64,000 nt of DNA from Saprospiraceae bacterium (GTDB taxonomy: Bacteria > Bacteroidota > Bacteroidia > Chitinophagales > Saprospiraceae). Below, piece by piece: positions 8,801 through 17,199 of the stretch (position 1 is its first letter; the number at the start of each line of letters is the position of its first letter). Position numbers and translations under genes: made by a program. The stretch lies in NCBI GenBank assembly GCA_016714445.1, contig JADJNF010000007.1, positions 558,001 through 622,000 on the forward strand, in the 5' to 3' direction. The notes under the pieces were generated by a model, which was not told the DNA's origin, searched no databases, and saw only the letters and a program-made list of their open reading frames with translations.

Positions 8801-11720
8801 TGGAGAATTTCATTTTGAAAACCCATTTTATCCAAATTTTAAGGTAAATTTTACTCTTGAATGCACCTCCGTAATTTCACCTGACATTTGTGCTGAAGCG
8901 GTACTTATTTCTTGTGACTCAAGCTACAGCACTACCAGTCTGTTTACAACTTCCGGTACGTTTGGTGATTGTACATTATCAGAGAGAGGAACTTGGTACA
9001 CTTTAAATGGTGATGGAAATATTTATAATTTTGTAATAGAAAACAATAATCAACAATTTCAGAATTTTAATGTATTCATAGGTACGGGCACATGTGATAA
9101 TCTGACTTGTTTATCTCAAATTGCCATTGACCAAGGAAAAAAATATTTTAGTGTAGCTACAATTTCTGATGTTAAATATTATATCAAGTTTGCGTCAAAC
9201 TATACCAACTTTGACTTTGATTTTAGAGTATATTGTGACACTTTATCTGCGAATTTTGAATGCACCAAATCGATCGGTGTACAATGCGGAGATATAATCG
9301 GTGGCAATTTGACCGGTATTCCTATAGATACAAATAATATCTGCAACGATACCAGGAAAGGCCTTTATTATCATTTTACAGGTACCGGAGAATATGTAGG
9401 ATTAGAATTAGTGTATCTCAATTCACCAATAGTAAATATAGATGTATATGAAAATGCTTGTACGTCAGATGGACGTTGTCTTTTTCAGTCCGGCTTAAAT
9501 GATATCAGGGACAGAAAATTAATTATTAATACAAAAAACAACACTAAATATATTATCAAAATTACCGAACCTGAAATATTTCCGGATATTTCATTCAGGA
9601 TAAAAATGATTTGTGAAGACGAACCCGAAAACCTGAGTTGCAGTGATGCAACACTAATAAGTTGCGGAGATACTTCACGGGTTTCTTTTGTTACACCATT
9701 AGGATTTTCAGATAATGTACCCTGCCATTGGGAAAATAATATTATCAATTACTGGTACCTTTTACCTAAAACTGACAAACTACTTGAAATGCAGATTCTC
9801 AGCCATCCGGAAGATTACAATGTAACTTTGATAGCAGGAAATTGTTCTGAAAAATATTGTGTAAAGACCTATACCAAAGAAAGTAAAAAAATAGTGTTTT
9901 ATCAGGAAGAGAATAGTGATTATTATATCAATCTTTTTTCCTATTTTGGGGAACTAGGTTTTACACTAAAATGCGTAGACCTTGCTGAAAATGACAAATG
10001 TGCCAATGCTATACCGGTCTCTTGTGGACAAACCATTAGTGGAGATTTAAATTATTCTACTTTTAATGGGCATCAAACGGGTCAAATCTGTACTTCAAGT
10101 TCTGACAATGATCTTTGGTATTCTATAGAAGGTAACGGTGAAGTGTACAATTTGAAATTTAGCCCAACAAACAGTTTTTCTGGCGTTGTAACATTGTACG
10201 AAAAAGGAGAATGCGGTAAATTAAAATGTATCAGATCTAAAAATGTATGGAGTAGCAATTTTCCTGACAATGAATTTAGATTTGTTGCAGACGATGGCAA
10301 AGAATATCTTGTTGCCCTGCAAGGTAAAACTGAATTTAATTTTGAAGTAATCTGTCAACAACCTGTAGCAAATGACTTATGCAGTGGAGCATTCCCTCTT
10401 AATTTAAACAGTATGACAAATGTGACAGTTGATAACAGCACTCCTGATAAAATCAATCAGTGTTATAGCGGCGATTACAATGGTGTGTGGTACACTTTTG
10501 AAGGAAATGACTCCATAGTTGTTATTAAAAACGCGAACGGATTCTTTAATGTAAATTATGTGCTTTTAGAAGGAAATTGTGAAAATTATCAATGTATTTC
10601 AAATGGGACTTTGTATGATCAGTCCTTACTTAAATTCCGTACAGAGACAGGCAGAAAATACCTTTTACATATTTATGGCCAAAATGTATTATTGCAAACC
10701 CAAACTTTTCACTTCGCGGATAATAATTCATGCTCAGATGCAGCATCATTAAAGTGTTCAGAGACCATTTCAATAAATAACAAACATTATGTCTATACGT
10801 CCGGCAATGGGGATGCCTGCGTATCTGCCAATGAGAGTTCTGCCTGGTACAAATTATCCGGTGATGGAAGAATCATGGTATTTGACTTTCCCGCTCAGGA
10901 AATGAGTTCTTCCATGGAAATACTGAATGAATGTAGCGGCCAGTGTATTTATAGACATAATGTACCTCCCGGAGAGCAAAGTTCATTTAGATTAGCTACA
11001 GAATCGAATAAGTCATACCTGATCAAATTCAATATTAGTAATAACACTTTGGATAAAGAAGTCAAAATGACAACAAGATGTGAAGAAGGACAAACAAATG
11101 TCTCACCATTTTCAGCCTATGTTTTAGCTTGCCAAAAGTATAGTATCGATATTGTCAAATCAGGGATAAATACAAATCATGCATGTTTGCCTTCATATTA
11201 TAACAAGTATTGGTACAAATTTAAAGGAGACGGTTCTACATTTAAGCTTCTATCTTCGCAATTAAATTTAGTAAGCATAGAAATAAAAGACCAAAATTGT
11301 GAGACTTTACACAATTTCAATACTCAAACATCCTCTTTTGTCACTGAGACGAATAAAGAATATTACTTGGCTATTTACTATTCAACACAACTTTTATTGG
11401 ATAAAATAGATTTTGAAATCCAATATAAATGTATCGATAATGTCAACGACAATAACATTTTCATTAAAAGTATAAAGGTAATCCCAAATCCATTTCATCA
11501 TATCTGTGTAGTAAGTTTTCATAGTTTATCTCAAAATGATGCTACATATGAAATCATTGATAACACAGGAAATATATTATTTAGTGCTGATCTAGAAATT
11601 AAATCAGGCGATAATGAACTAAAAATAAATCAGGAAATTTTACAACATACGGGTTTGTTTTATTTAAGGCTTAAGTCTGACTTTGGCACAAACGTAGTGA
11701 AGTTAATTTCGATAAAATAA
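5880..11720 (+). CDS. Giant T9SS-secreted protein with 15 Cys-rich repeats
   Basis: I take the ATG at 5880, because it places a clean signal peptide (MKTFKISLLLFF, cleavage near FGQ) at the N-terminus. The ATG at 5811 would put 23 odd residues in front. The protein is 1946 residues. After the signal peptide come 15 degenerate modules of about 105-135 residues. Most start with a C-x-x-A-x-x-[I/L]-x-C-G-type motif, then W-Y-x-[L/F]-x-G-x-G, an ExxCxxLxCL-like motif, and a G-K-x-Y-Y strand before the closing Cys. The pattern recalls beta-sandwich, PPC-like modules of Bacteroidota surface proteins. The last 85 residues, from IPNPF to KLISIK, form a type A T9SS sorting domain. Function is unknown; adhesion or ligand binding at the surface is inferred. 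Confidence 0.88.
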   Translation: MKTFKISLLLFFMSNMVSFVFGQSLYPNDWCQTATLITDGDIKNGSLGLANIELPNCVHYSSQHGIWFKYEGKGKLLDINFDDAGQFSGMLTVFEGDCDALICLPLAEKRFYAEVGKNYYILFGKQYGTFTDINYSLTFTEKDKVVYDDCYGAIKLNCGQTTTINPSFLTLESIPLSCGDLTTKLGWIEIKGDGKDKILQWSNPAFIVKIFERDCDTLKCIRFYNYGQSIKFSTVIGKDYLFGFGLSFNQTIGVVDFSLSCQNNTLPNICINAIPITCGDSLKGRVNEFWPPDLMTSDLQGQWYKLTSQGGKHIFQFKFEQFQQIFVQLYKSKGNNCGTDLIEVDYIQYIDPNSGQYVINAAENETVYVKVSSYSTVDFTIKLQCESQIDFNFNCNDSQSLKCGDTLDVYSLKRGEFDSNCTYPEQKGQWFSLEGSDDPYELTYLGEQYANFEYTIYTSDCDTLQCLISGNLNFYKERKYYFDLPKGKSYNLKIFSNESSYHRARLKLNCPQILIENVLCESAEEITCFAQKTIDRKTVGISVSEDPCSKLNGKWYKLIGDDKVYKIETQNYFLRASIYQGSCDQLACLTGENTNPPRFKARIGQTYYLKVWNDTELNSEFFLRCVDDIPNHSCASAANLACGEKRTVSLFTNLLPFKQTCQDSVGAWIKISGTGSFVSIECDNNVEIELLTGSCGSLSCINKSYWRMNFFTNKDTVYFIRISSYFENGTNVSMNCLDIPEYNCDHPSPVICGDMIELNTKKMPNIKSENPLFVHWLSMTGNGQSMIIQNFYPDIPVQGVKYDVFENDCDNLVSTNNTNPWDVKFEKLVINTKPGNIYKIRFSSSQLIDTIRLVTSCIDPVTNQSCEDALPILCGQSRTYDPTNRTNNLIPIQDPPKQPLYQNAWYQYVATGEIMSVKLNQDQNALYRFEVYEDINGCNSIKEYDTENIFGTQTNTYNFRTTIGKTYYIKFGMNGEFHFENPFYPNFKVNFTLECTSVISPDICAEAVLISCDSSYSTTSLFTTSGTFGDCTLSERGTWYTLNGDGNIYNFVIENNNQQFQNFNVFIGTGTCDNLTCLSQIAIDQGKKYFSVATISDVKYYIKFASNYTNFDFDFRVYCDTLSANFECTKSIGVQCGDIIGGNLTGIPIDTNNICNDTRKGLYYHFTGTGEYVGLELVYLNSPIVNIDVYENACTSDGRCLFQSGLNDIRDRKLIINTKNNTKYIIKITEPEIFPDISFRIKMICEDEPENLSCSDATLISCGDTSRVSFVTPLGFSDNVPCHWENNIINYWYLLPKTDKLLEMQILSHPEDYNVTLIAGNCSEKYCVKTYTKESKKIVFYQEENSDYYINLFSYFGELGFTLKCVDLAENDKCANAIPVSCGQTISGDLNYSTFNGHQTGQICTSSSDNDLWYSIEGNGEVYNLKFSPTNSFSGVVTLYEKGECGKLKCIRSKNVWSSNFPDNEFRFVADDGKEYLVALQGKTEFNFEVICQQPVANDLCSGAFPLNLNSMTNVTVDNSTPDKINQCYSGDYNGVWYTFEGNDSIVVIKNANGFFNVNYVLLEGNCENYQCISNGTLYDQSLLKFRTETGRKYLLHIYGQNVLLQTQTFHFADNNSCSDAASLKCSETISINNKHYVYTSGNGDACVSANESSAWYKLSGDGRIMVFDFPAQEMSSSMEILNECSGQCIYRHNVPPGEQSSFRLATESNKSYLIKFNISNNTLDKEVKMTTRCEEGQTNVSPFSAYVLACQKYSIDIVKSGINTNHACLPSYYNKYWYKFKGDGSTFKLLSSQLNLVSIEIKDQNCETLHNFNTQTSSFVTETNKEYYLAIYYSTQLLLDKIDFEIQYKCIDNVNDNNIFIKSIKVIPNPFHHICVVSFHSLSQNDATYEIIDNTGNILFSADLEIKSGDNELKINQEILQHTGLFYLRLKSDFGTNVVKLISIK

Positions 11721-11751
11721 TTCTCTGGACACGCATATTCTGCAAGTATCC

Positions 11752-11874
11752 ATGTATACTCAAAATAAATTGGTTTGCGAAAAATATTTTAACAAAGTTA
11801 TTGATTTTGAGTATAATGAAGACATAATTTTTCTCAAAGAAAATTATCGTCGGTATAGGATAAGGAATCAATAA
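11752..11874 (+). repeat. Small coding-like repeat, copy A (40 codons)
   Basis: An ATG-initiated 40-codon frame begins MYTQNKLVCEKYF. Its DNA is homologous to copy B at 42689-42808 on the opposite strand: 26 identical bases at 11755-11780, then recognisable similarity for about 65 more. The predicted peptides also match in frame (YTQNKLVCE, an FID/VID stretch, IIF/RIF). It is either a very small gene or the remnant of a longer mobile or duplicated gene. I recognise no family. The rest of 11721-12005 shows nothing else. Confidence 0.55.
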
Positions 11875-12005
11875 AAATTGCTGCTTTGGATTGAGATGAG
11901 ATTTAATTTGTTTTTATCAGAGTTATAATTGTGCAACAATAATTGCCATTAAATTTGATACTCTCTCTTTGTCAGATAATAAAAAGTCCATTTCAAGTAA
12001 GTACT

Positions 12006-12040
12006 TGTGATATTTTTGTGATAAAATTGGCACATATTTG
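12006..12040 (+). promoter_or_regulatory. TGTGATA tandem-repeat operator and -7 box, site A (upstream of response regulator)
   Basis: TGTGATA occurs at 12006-12012 and 12017-12023, an 11-bp period. Nine bases later the -7-like octamer CATATTTG stands at 12033-12040, 57 bp before the response-regulator start. Period and position fit an OmpR-family activator bound in tandem in place of a -33 element. Three further sites have identical geometry (20390, 22141, 24239). This copy would make the regulator autoregulated. Confidence 0.75.
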
Positions 12041-12096
12041 CCATCAAATATAATAGTGATGAAGTTTTGTGTTATTTACCATGAAGATAATCAACT

Positions 12097-12804
12097 ATGT
12101 CCATAGCTATCATTGAAGACGATGCCAATATCAGAAATCTTATAAAAATAGTACTTTCAGATCTGAACGTGCCAATAGATGAGTATGATAATGGTTGGAA
12201 AGGTTTAGACGGGGTAACTCAAAAAAAATATAGTCTGTTGGTATTAGATCTTATGTTGCCTGGGGTCAATGGCATGGAAATATGCAGAAAAATAAGGCAA
12301 TCCAATAATACGATGCCAATACTTATGCTTACTTCCAAATCAGAAGAAGATGATAAAATAGCCGGTCTCGAAACAGGTGCAGATGATTATCTTACAAAAC
12401 CATTCAGTAACAGAGAATTATTGGCTCGGGTAAAAGCACTGCTCAGAAGATCAGAAGCAAAATCATTTATCGATAAAAAGGAATATCAAATCATCTCAAT
12501 AGGTAGTCTCGTGCTGGATATTTCAAATCGAGTCCTTACAAAAAACAGAATTGAAGTCAATCTGACGGCTAAAGAGTTTGACCTTATTCATCTTTTTATG
12601 TCCAATGCTGGTAGAAATTTTACGAGAATGGAAGTACTTGAAAGGGTCTGGGGAGAAAATTTTGAAGGATTGGAGCATACGGTCAATTCTAATATTAACA
12701 GGCTCAGAAGTAAAATTGAAGAAGATCCTGCCAAGCCAAAATATCTGGTGACAGTATGGGGATTGGGATATAAATTTAATAAAAATCCCGAAACCGGATC
12801 ATGA
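12097..12804 (+). CDS. OmpR/PhoB-family response regulator
   Basis: This 235-residue two-component regulator has an N-terminal receiver domain. The acidic pocket is Asp8/Asp9, the phosphoacceptor is Asp51 in LVLDLMLPG, and the switch residues are Thr79 and Lys101 (YLTKPF). The C-terminal winged-helix DNA-binding domain (about 130-230) includes LTAKEFDL and the HTVNSNINRLRSKIE recognition region. The stop overlaps the histidine-kinase start by four bases (ATGA), so the two are translationally coupled. The promoter carries the tandem TGTGATA repeat found at three other local promoters. OmpR-type dimers bind direct repeats of about 10-11 bp, so this protein is the best candidate to read them. 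That link is inference. Confidence 0.94.
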   Translation: MSIAIIEDDANIRNLIKIVLSDLNVPIDEYDNGWKGLDGVTQKKYSLLVLDLMLPGVNGMEICRKIRQSNNTMPILMLTSKSEEDDKIAGLETGADDYLTKPFSNRELLARVKALLRRSEAKSFIDKKEYQIISIGSLVLDISNRVLTKNRIEVNLTAKEFDLIHLFMSNAGRNFTRMEVLERVWGENFEGLEHTVNSNINRLRSKIEEDPAKPKYLVTVWGLGYKFNKNPETGS

Positions 12805-14255
12805 ACAATATCAATATCTGGAAAAACAAAAGGCTTCGGCAAATCCTACTCCTGGTTGGAAGCGCTATTATTATTTTATGGCTATTGATAGTAGTACTGT
12901 TTTACAACTTTACAGTTTCACAGCACGGACAATCTACACTTTTGAGACTTGCAGGGATTGCAAATTCACTTGCACTCCAGATTGACGGTGACATCCATGA
13001 AAAAATATTTGAGTCCAATAAAGGACAAGACGCCATCAGCCACAATGGCCAGGATAGTTTATATTTGCAATTGCACCACTTATTGAAGGCCAATCATACA
13101 GCAAATATGCTTAAAAGCCCTGTTTATACAATAACCATGAATGAAAGCGGTCTATTTTATGAATTCGGTATCACTTCAGATACATTGCCCTATTTTCGGC
13201 ACCGATATAACACCTTTCATACTACACTGAATGAGAAATATAAAACTGGTGGTATTATAGGGTCATATGAAGATGAATTCGGTATGTGGCTTTCTGCTTT
13301 TGCACCGATTAAAAATAAGGACGGAAAGACAGTAGCTGTTGTCATGGTAGATGAAAAAATGGATATCTTTTTATCTTCTGTAAGATCGGAGTTGATAAAA
13401 GCATTTTTGCTTTCCCTCTTTGTTTTTAGCGTGATGATAACTCTACTTTTATGGCAAATGAGAAATATACTAATCAGGGAGCAAAAGGATAAAAATGTCA
13501 TAGAAGATGCCAATAATGAAATCACCAGAATTAATACTGAGTTAACTGTTGCCAATGAAAAACTAAGCAGTCTCGATCAATTCAGAAAGGAAATGATTTC
13601 CAATATTTCGCATGATCTTCGTACGCCCCTGGCAAGTATCATTGGATTTCTTGATCTCATCCGAAATCATAAATCAACTTTGTCTGACGAAGATAGATTC
13701 ATATATATTGATGTCGCCTATTCAGAAACAAATAGATTAAATCGACTGGTATCTGATCTTTTTGAGTTGTCAAAGCTTGAATCCGGCCAGGTCATCATTA
13801 AAAAGGAATCATTTAATCTTTATGAACTGGTATCTGACATTGTCCAGAAATACCAGTTAAAGATTAAAGCTAAACATATAGATCTCAATTTTGAAATCCA
13901 TGAAAATCTTGGATTGGCTTATGGAGACATAAAATATATCGACAGGGTATTTCAAAATCTGCTGGACAATGCAGTAAGATATGTGGATGAAGGAGGATAT
14001 ATCAAAATATGGATTCAAGATGCAGAAGGAGACTTCAAAGTAAAAATTTGTAACTCGGGAGATTTGATAAATCAGGAAGATTTGGATGTTATTTTTGATC
14101 GATATTACACCAGCGAAAAAACTGATCAAACACGTTCAGGATTAGGCTTAGCCATAGCAAAAAGTATATGCACTTTACATGGCTGCAGCATAAAGGCAGA
14201 ATCCAATGAGTTTGTAAATTCATTTTGGTTTGCAGTACCTAAAATGCATAAATAG
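12801..14255 (+). CDS. Membrane sensor histidine kinase
   Basis: The protein is 484 residues. TM1 is at about 14-36, a periplasmic sensor domain spans about 37-197, and TM2 is at about 198-219. The periplasmic part, with GIIGSYEDEFGMWLSAFAPI and a following strand VAVVMVDE, resembles a PDC/Cache-like fold. A coiled coil (about 225-262) replaces an obvious HAMP domain. The phosphorylated His271 lies in SNISHDLRTPL, followed by the N box (NLLDNAVRY) and the G2 box (SGLGLAIAKS). It should autophosphorylate and signal to the coupled response regulator. The stimulus is not evident from sequence; the gene context suggests envelope redox stress. Confidence 0.93.
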   Translation: MNNINIWKNKRLRQILLLVGSAIIILWLLIVVLFYNFTVSQHGQSTLLRLAGIANSLALQIDGDIHEKIFESNKGQDAISHNGQDSLYLQLHHLLKANHTANMLKSPVYTITMNESGLFYEFGITSDTLPYFRHRYNTFHTTLNEKYKTGGIIGSYEDEFGMWLSAFAPIKNKDGKTVAVVMVDEKMDIFLSSVRSELIKAFLLSLFVFSVMITLLLWQMRNILIREQKDKNVIEDANNEITRINTELTVANEKLSSLDQFRKEMISNISHDLRTPLASIIGFLDLIRNHKSTLSDEDRFIYIDVAYSETNRLNRLVSDLFELSKLESGQVIIKKESFNLYELVSDIVQKYQLKIKAKHIDLNFEIHENLGLAYGDIKYIDRVFQNLLDNAVRYVDEGGYIKIWIQDAEGDFKVKICNSGDLINQEDLDVIFDRYYTSEKTDQTRSGLGLAIAKSICTLHGCSIKAESNEFVNSFWFAVPKMHK

Positions 14256-14279
14256 TTTTTTTTGGAAATTACATAAATG

Positions 14280-14318
14280 AAAAGAGACACTCTGAACTAA
14301 ACCAGAATGTCTCTTTTA
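14280..14318. terminator. Bidirectional terminator between kinase and fasciclin genes
   Basis: A stem of about 14 bp with one mismatch pairs 14280-14294 (AAAAGAGACACTCTG) with 14303-14317 and is flanked by A and T runs on both sides. It serves the two convergent genes. Confidence 0.8.
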
Positions 14319-14339
14319 GGGTTTAAATAATTCCAAAGA

Positions 14340-14846
14340 TTATTTTGGCATTACAACTCCGTCGATGACGTGGATGACCCCATTTGTTCCTTTCAGATCT
14401 GTGGCTGTTACAAAAACAGAATTTCCTTTTTCGTCGGTCAGTTTTACTTTTCCGTTGTCCAGAGAACCAGTCAATTTTCCACCTTGCACTGTGGTCAATA
14501 CAGCTTTTCCTTTTCCGGCTTTTATAGCCGCCATTACTGCTGCAGCATCGATATTACCACTCACTACATGGTATGTAAGAATACCGGCCAAGGTTGCTTT
14601 GTTCTCAGGTTTCAATAGTGTTTCTACGGTTCCTGCAGGCAACTTGGCAAAAGCAGCATTGGTGGGAGCAAATACGGTAAATGGACCCGTACTTTTTAGT
14701 GTGGCAACAAGATCAGCGGCACCTACTGCAGCTACTAGTGTGGTATGGTCTTTAGAACCAGCAGCAATATCCACAATATCCTTACCCTGTCCAATAGCGA
14801 ATGTTGACGCAACACTTACAAGTAATACAATCATTAATGATTTCAT
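14340..14846 (-). CDS. Secreted single-domain fasciclin (FAS1) protein
   Basis: This 168-residue protein has a signal peptide (cleavage near FAIGQG, no lipobox) and one complete FAS1 domain covering about residues 22-168. It shows the H1 motif TVFAPTNAAF, the YHVVSG box and the closing VIHVIDGVVMP strand. It is predicted to be periplasmic or extracellular; FAS1 proteins of this size are common in Bacteroidota and may mediate adhesion. It is convergent with the histidine kinase and divergent from the YHS gene. The 251-bp divergent spacer contains an imperfect dyad (TTTTATGATAA / TTATCAAAAT near 14907-14937) that could be an operator. It lacks the TGTGATA repeat. Confidence 0.92.
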   Translation of the reverse strand: MKSLMIVLLVSVASTFAIGQGKDIVDIAAGSKDHTTLVAAVGAADLVATLKSTGPFTVFAPTNAAFAKLPAGTVETLLKPENKATLAGILTYHVVSGNIDAAAVMAAIKAGKGKAVLTTVQGGKLTGSLDNGKVKLTDEKGNSVFVTATDLKGTNGVIHVIDGVVMPK

Positions 14847-15044
14847 TTTTGTTTAATATTTATGTTAATAATGTTAAACAAACGAGCAACATGTTTTAAT
14901 GTTTTGATTTTATGATAATATTAACTTTTATCAAAATCCATTGCTATTTTCGATATTATAAAACATTTAATACTATAAAATCACTAAGGAAAATTATCCA
15001 TGTCATTGCGTAATATGTCCATTTTCTGGTCCGAAGAGTGACCT

Positions 15045-15052
15045 TACCTTTG
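15045..15052 (+). promoter_or_regulatory. Probable -7 box of the YHS operon promoter
   Basis: TACCTTTG fits TAnnTTTG and lies 45 bp before the YHS start codon. The TGTGATA operator seen at other redox genes is absent here. Confidence 0.5.
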
Positions 15053-15097
15053 CAGTGTCAATATCGACAAATTATTTAATCATAAAATTTTAGTAAA

Positions 15098-15565
15098 ATG
15101 AAAAAGTTAAATTTAGTGTTTTTAGTTCTCTTGTTGGCTTTGGTATCGGATGTTATCTCAGCTCAGGTTCAGCCCGTAGATAAAGATCATCTTGCTATCG
15201 GCGGTTATGATGTCGTCTCATACTTTACTGCCAACAAGGCCACTAAAGGCAATGCAGTTTATACTGTTACCCACGATGGTGCCAACTACTATTTTGACTC
15301 AGCAAAAAACCAAAAAGCATTCAAGGCTGATCCAACCAAATATCTTCCACAATGCGATGGATATTGTGCATGGGGCGTGGCTGAAAAAGGAACCAAATTC
15401 CCGATCAACCCCGAAACATTTACTGTGTCTGATGGCAAACTGTATTTGTTTTTCAACGGAGATTTTGAAGGCCAACCATTCAATACTTTGACGGAATGGA
15501 AAAAAGAAGAGAAAAAATACCTTACCACCATAAATAGCGCTTGGGAAAAAGTAAATAAATTATAA
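15098..15565 (+). CDS. Secreted YHS-domain protein
   Basis: This 155-residue protein has a signal peptide (cleavage near ISAQ) and a YHS domain starting at GGYDVVSYF, with the CDGYCAWG segment. YHS domains are thought to bind metal or act in redox contexts, but the exact function of this secreted family is unknown. A paralogue at 22628-23071 shares the layout (GYDPVAYF, YGGYCAYG) and belongs to the putative TGTGATA regulon. This gene begins a same-strand run of seven genes ending in an AraC regulator. The 44-bp gap to the next gene suggests an operon. Confidence 0.9.
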   Translation: MKKLNLVFLVLLLALVSDVISAQVQPVDKDHLAIGGYDVVSYFTANKATKGNAVYTVTHDGANYYFDSAKNQKAFKADPTKYLPQCDGYCAWGVAEKGTKFPINPETFTVSDGKLYLFFNGDFEGQPFNTLTEWKKEEKKYLTTINSAWEKVNKL

Positions 15566-15609
15566 GACGAATTCTCAGAATTAATTAAAAAATTTAAAAT
15601 CAATAAATA

Positions 15610-16140
15610 ATGACTCAGTTTAAAGTACCAACCAGAGCAGATGTATCATCTACTAATCAATCCATCTTTGACAATCTGGAAAAAGCCTTGGGTTTTGTAC
15701 CCAACTTATATGCTACAATAGCTTATTCCGATCATGGGCTTGCTAGGTTTTTGGCCTACCAAAATGCAAAAACATCACTAACCAATAAAGAAAAGGAAGC
15801 TGTAAATCTTATCGTAAGCCAGGTTAATGGCTGTGTGTATTGTCAGAGCGCCCATACTGTTTTGGGGAAAAAGAATGGTTTTACAGATGAACAGATTTTG
15901 GACATTAGAAAAGGAGGTTCTCTAGATGCAAAGTTAAATGCACTTGTAATATTGGCTGCTGATATCACTACAAACAGGGGAAACGCCAGCCAGCAAAAAG
16001 TGGATGATTTTTTCAGTCATGGATATTCGAATGAAAATTTGGTGGATTTAATTCTGCAGGTAAGCGATAAATCTGCCATGAATTATCTTCATAATCTCAC
16101 GAAGATTCCCGTTGATTTTCCAGTCGCACCTGAGTTGTGA
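15610..16140 (+). CDS. AhpD-like carboxymuconolactone decarboxylase family protein
   Basis: This 176-residue cytoplasmic protein has the alkylhydroperoxidase signature E-x11-C-x2-C-x3-H: Glu63, Cys75, Cys78 and His82 in NGCVYCQSAH. In AhpD the two cysteines form a redox pair that reduces peroxides, with the Glu and His relaying protons. All are conserved here, so a peroxidase or thiol-disulfide role is likely. The substrate is not determined. It lies in a run with an OsmC protein, another peroxide-reducing family, which supports a peroxide-defence operon. Confidence 0.92.
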   Translation: MTQFKVPTRADVSSTNQSIFDNLEKALGFVPNLYATIAYSDHGLARFLAYQNAKTSLTNKEKEAVNLIVSQVNGCVYCQSAHTVLGKKNGFTDEQILDIRKGGSLDAKLNALVILAADITTNRGNASQQKVDDFFSHGYSNENLVDLILQVSDKSAMNYLHNLTKIPVDFPVAPEL

Positions 16141-16141
16141 T

Positions 16142-16357
16142 ATGGAAAGAATAAAACAAGGCTTGATGGTTGTTGACGCAGAAGCATATCGGAATGATGA
16201 AGACCGATATGTGCTTCGAGTCAACGACCCTGAAGCTCCTCTTTGTCCTTATGGGAATAAAAGAGTATATATAGGTTTTGATAGATATAAGAACAATTAT
16301 ATTAGATTTACAAAAACCATTCTGCGAAAGCTGTTGCTGAAACAGGATGACAAATAA
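16142..16357 (+). CDS. Small hypothetical protein (71 aa)
   Basis: I choose the ATG at 16142, which starts one base after the stop of the AhpD-like gene. An upstream ATG at 16112 would overlap that gene. The 71-residue product is charged and basic at its C-terminus (FTKTILRKLLLKQDDK) and contains a single Cys in APLCPYGNKRVYIG. It has no signal peptide or transmembrane segment. It is probably real because it fills the gap between two operon genes with a stop six bases before the next start. I do not recognise a family. Confidence 0.6.
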   Translation: MERIKQGLMVVDAEAYRNDEDRYVLRVNDPEAPLCPYGNKRVYIGFDRYKNNYIRFTKTILRKLLLKQDDK

Positions 16358-16363
16358 ATTAAA

Positions 16364-16780
16364 ATGACACATAATATAAAAACAACATGGGAACATGATT
16401 TTCACTTCGTTTCCACACTGGATGGAAAGGAAGTCCACTTTGATGCAACATCCATTTCAGGTGACCACCACCACGGAGTAAGTCCGAAGACAATACTTTT
16501 AAGTGGTTTGTCAGGATGTACAGGAATGGATGTAGTGGCATTGCTCAATAAAAAATTCAAAGTAGCATATTCAGATTTTAGTTTGGAAGTGGCCGGGGAG
16601 CTTACAGAGACCCAACCAAAATATTATTACAAAATTCATATAATTTATAAAATTAAGGTAGCTGCGGAGGACATGGATAAAGTAAAAGAAGCCGTACATT
16701 TGTCATTGACAAAATATTGTGGTGTATATGAACTGCTTAGCAAAGCTGCCGATATTACTCACGAAATAAAATTTTTATAA
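16364..16780 (+). CDS. OsmC/YhfA-like peroxide-reducing protein
   Basis: This 138-residue protein of the OsmC superfamily has both active-site cysteines: Cys52 in LSGCTGMDVV and Cys119 in TKYCGVYELL. The spacing and the C-T-x-M-D-V-V context resemble the YhfA branch. OsmC-type enzymes reduce organic hydroperoxides through this cysteine pair. The gene lies one base before the NTF2-like gene, within the compact peroxide-associated run. The cytoplasmic location is inferred from the absence of a signal peptide. Confidence 0.92.
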   Translation: MTHNIKTTWEHDFHFVSTLDGKEVHFDATSISGDHHHGVSPKTILLSGLSGCTGMDVVALLNKKFKVAYSDFSLEVAGELTETQPKYYYKIHIIYKIKVAAEDMDKVKEAVHLSLTKYCGVYELLSKAADITHEIKFL

Positions 16781-16781
16781 A

Positions 16782-17198
16782 ATGGAAAATCAAAGACCAC
16801 CTCTTCCTCCATTTACTATGGAGACAGCATTGCAAAAAGTACAAATGGCTGAGGACGCCTGGAACAGTAAAGATCCTGAAAGGGTATCAAAGGCGTACAC
16901 TGTTGACACGGAGTGGAGAAACAGGACGGAATTTATCAATGGTCGGGATGAAGTGGTTGCTTTTCTTACTAGAAAGTGGGATAAAGAGATGCATTATAAG
17001 TTAAAAAAGGAACTCTGGGGCTTCAGAGAAAATAGAATGGCGGTAAGATTTGAGTATGAATATCAAGATATAAACTACCAGTGGTGGAGAGCTTATGGCA
17101 ATGAAAACTGGGAGTTTGATGAGCATGGACTGATGAGAAAAAGGTATGCAAGTATCAATGATCTGGCTATCAATGAGTCCGACAGAAAACTGAAATAG
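16782..17198 (+). CDS. NTF2-like / DUF1348 family protein
   Basis: This 138-residue protein matches the DUF1348 branch of the NTF2-like (SnoaL) fold. Indicators are the early AEDAWNSKDPERVSKAYT helix, the TEWRNRTEF strand, the GRDEVVAFLTRKW segment and the QWWRAYGNENWEFDEHGLM strand. The biochemical function of DUF1348 is unknown; the fold makes a small hydrophobic pocket. The single-base gap after OsmC and before the PNPOx-like gene indicates one transcript. Confidence 0.88.
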   Translation: MENQRPPLPPFTMETALQKVQMAEDAWNSKDPERVSKAYTVDTEWRNRTEFINGRDEVVAFLTRKWDKEMHYKLKKELWGFRENRMAVRFEYEYQDINYQWWRAYGNENWEFDEHGLMRKRYASINDLAINESDRKLK

Positions 17199-17199
17199 T

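Noticed and set aside
14365..14856. 163-residue frame antisense to the fasciclin gene
   Set aside because: It is the mirror of a clear FAS1 coding sequence and has low-complexity composition.
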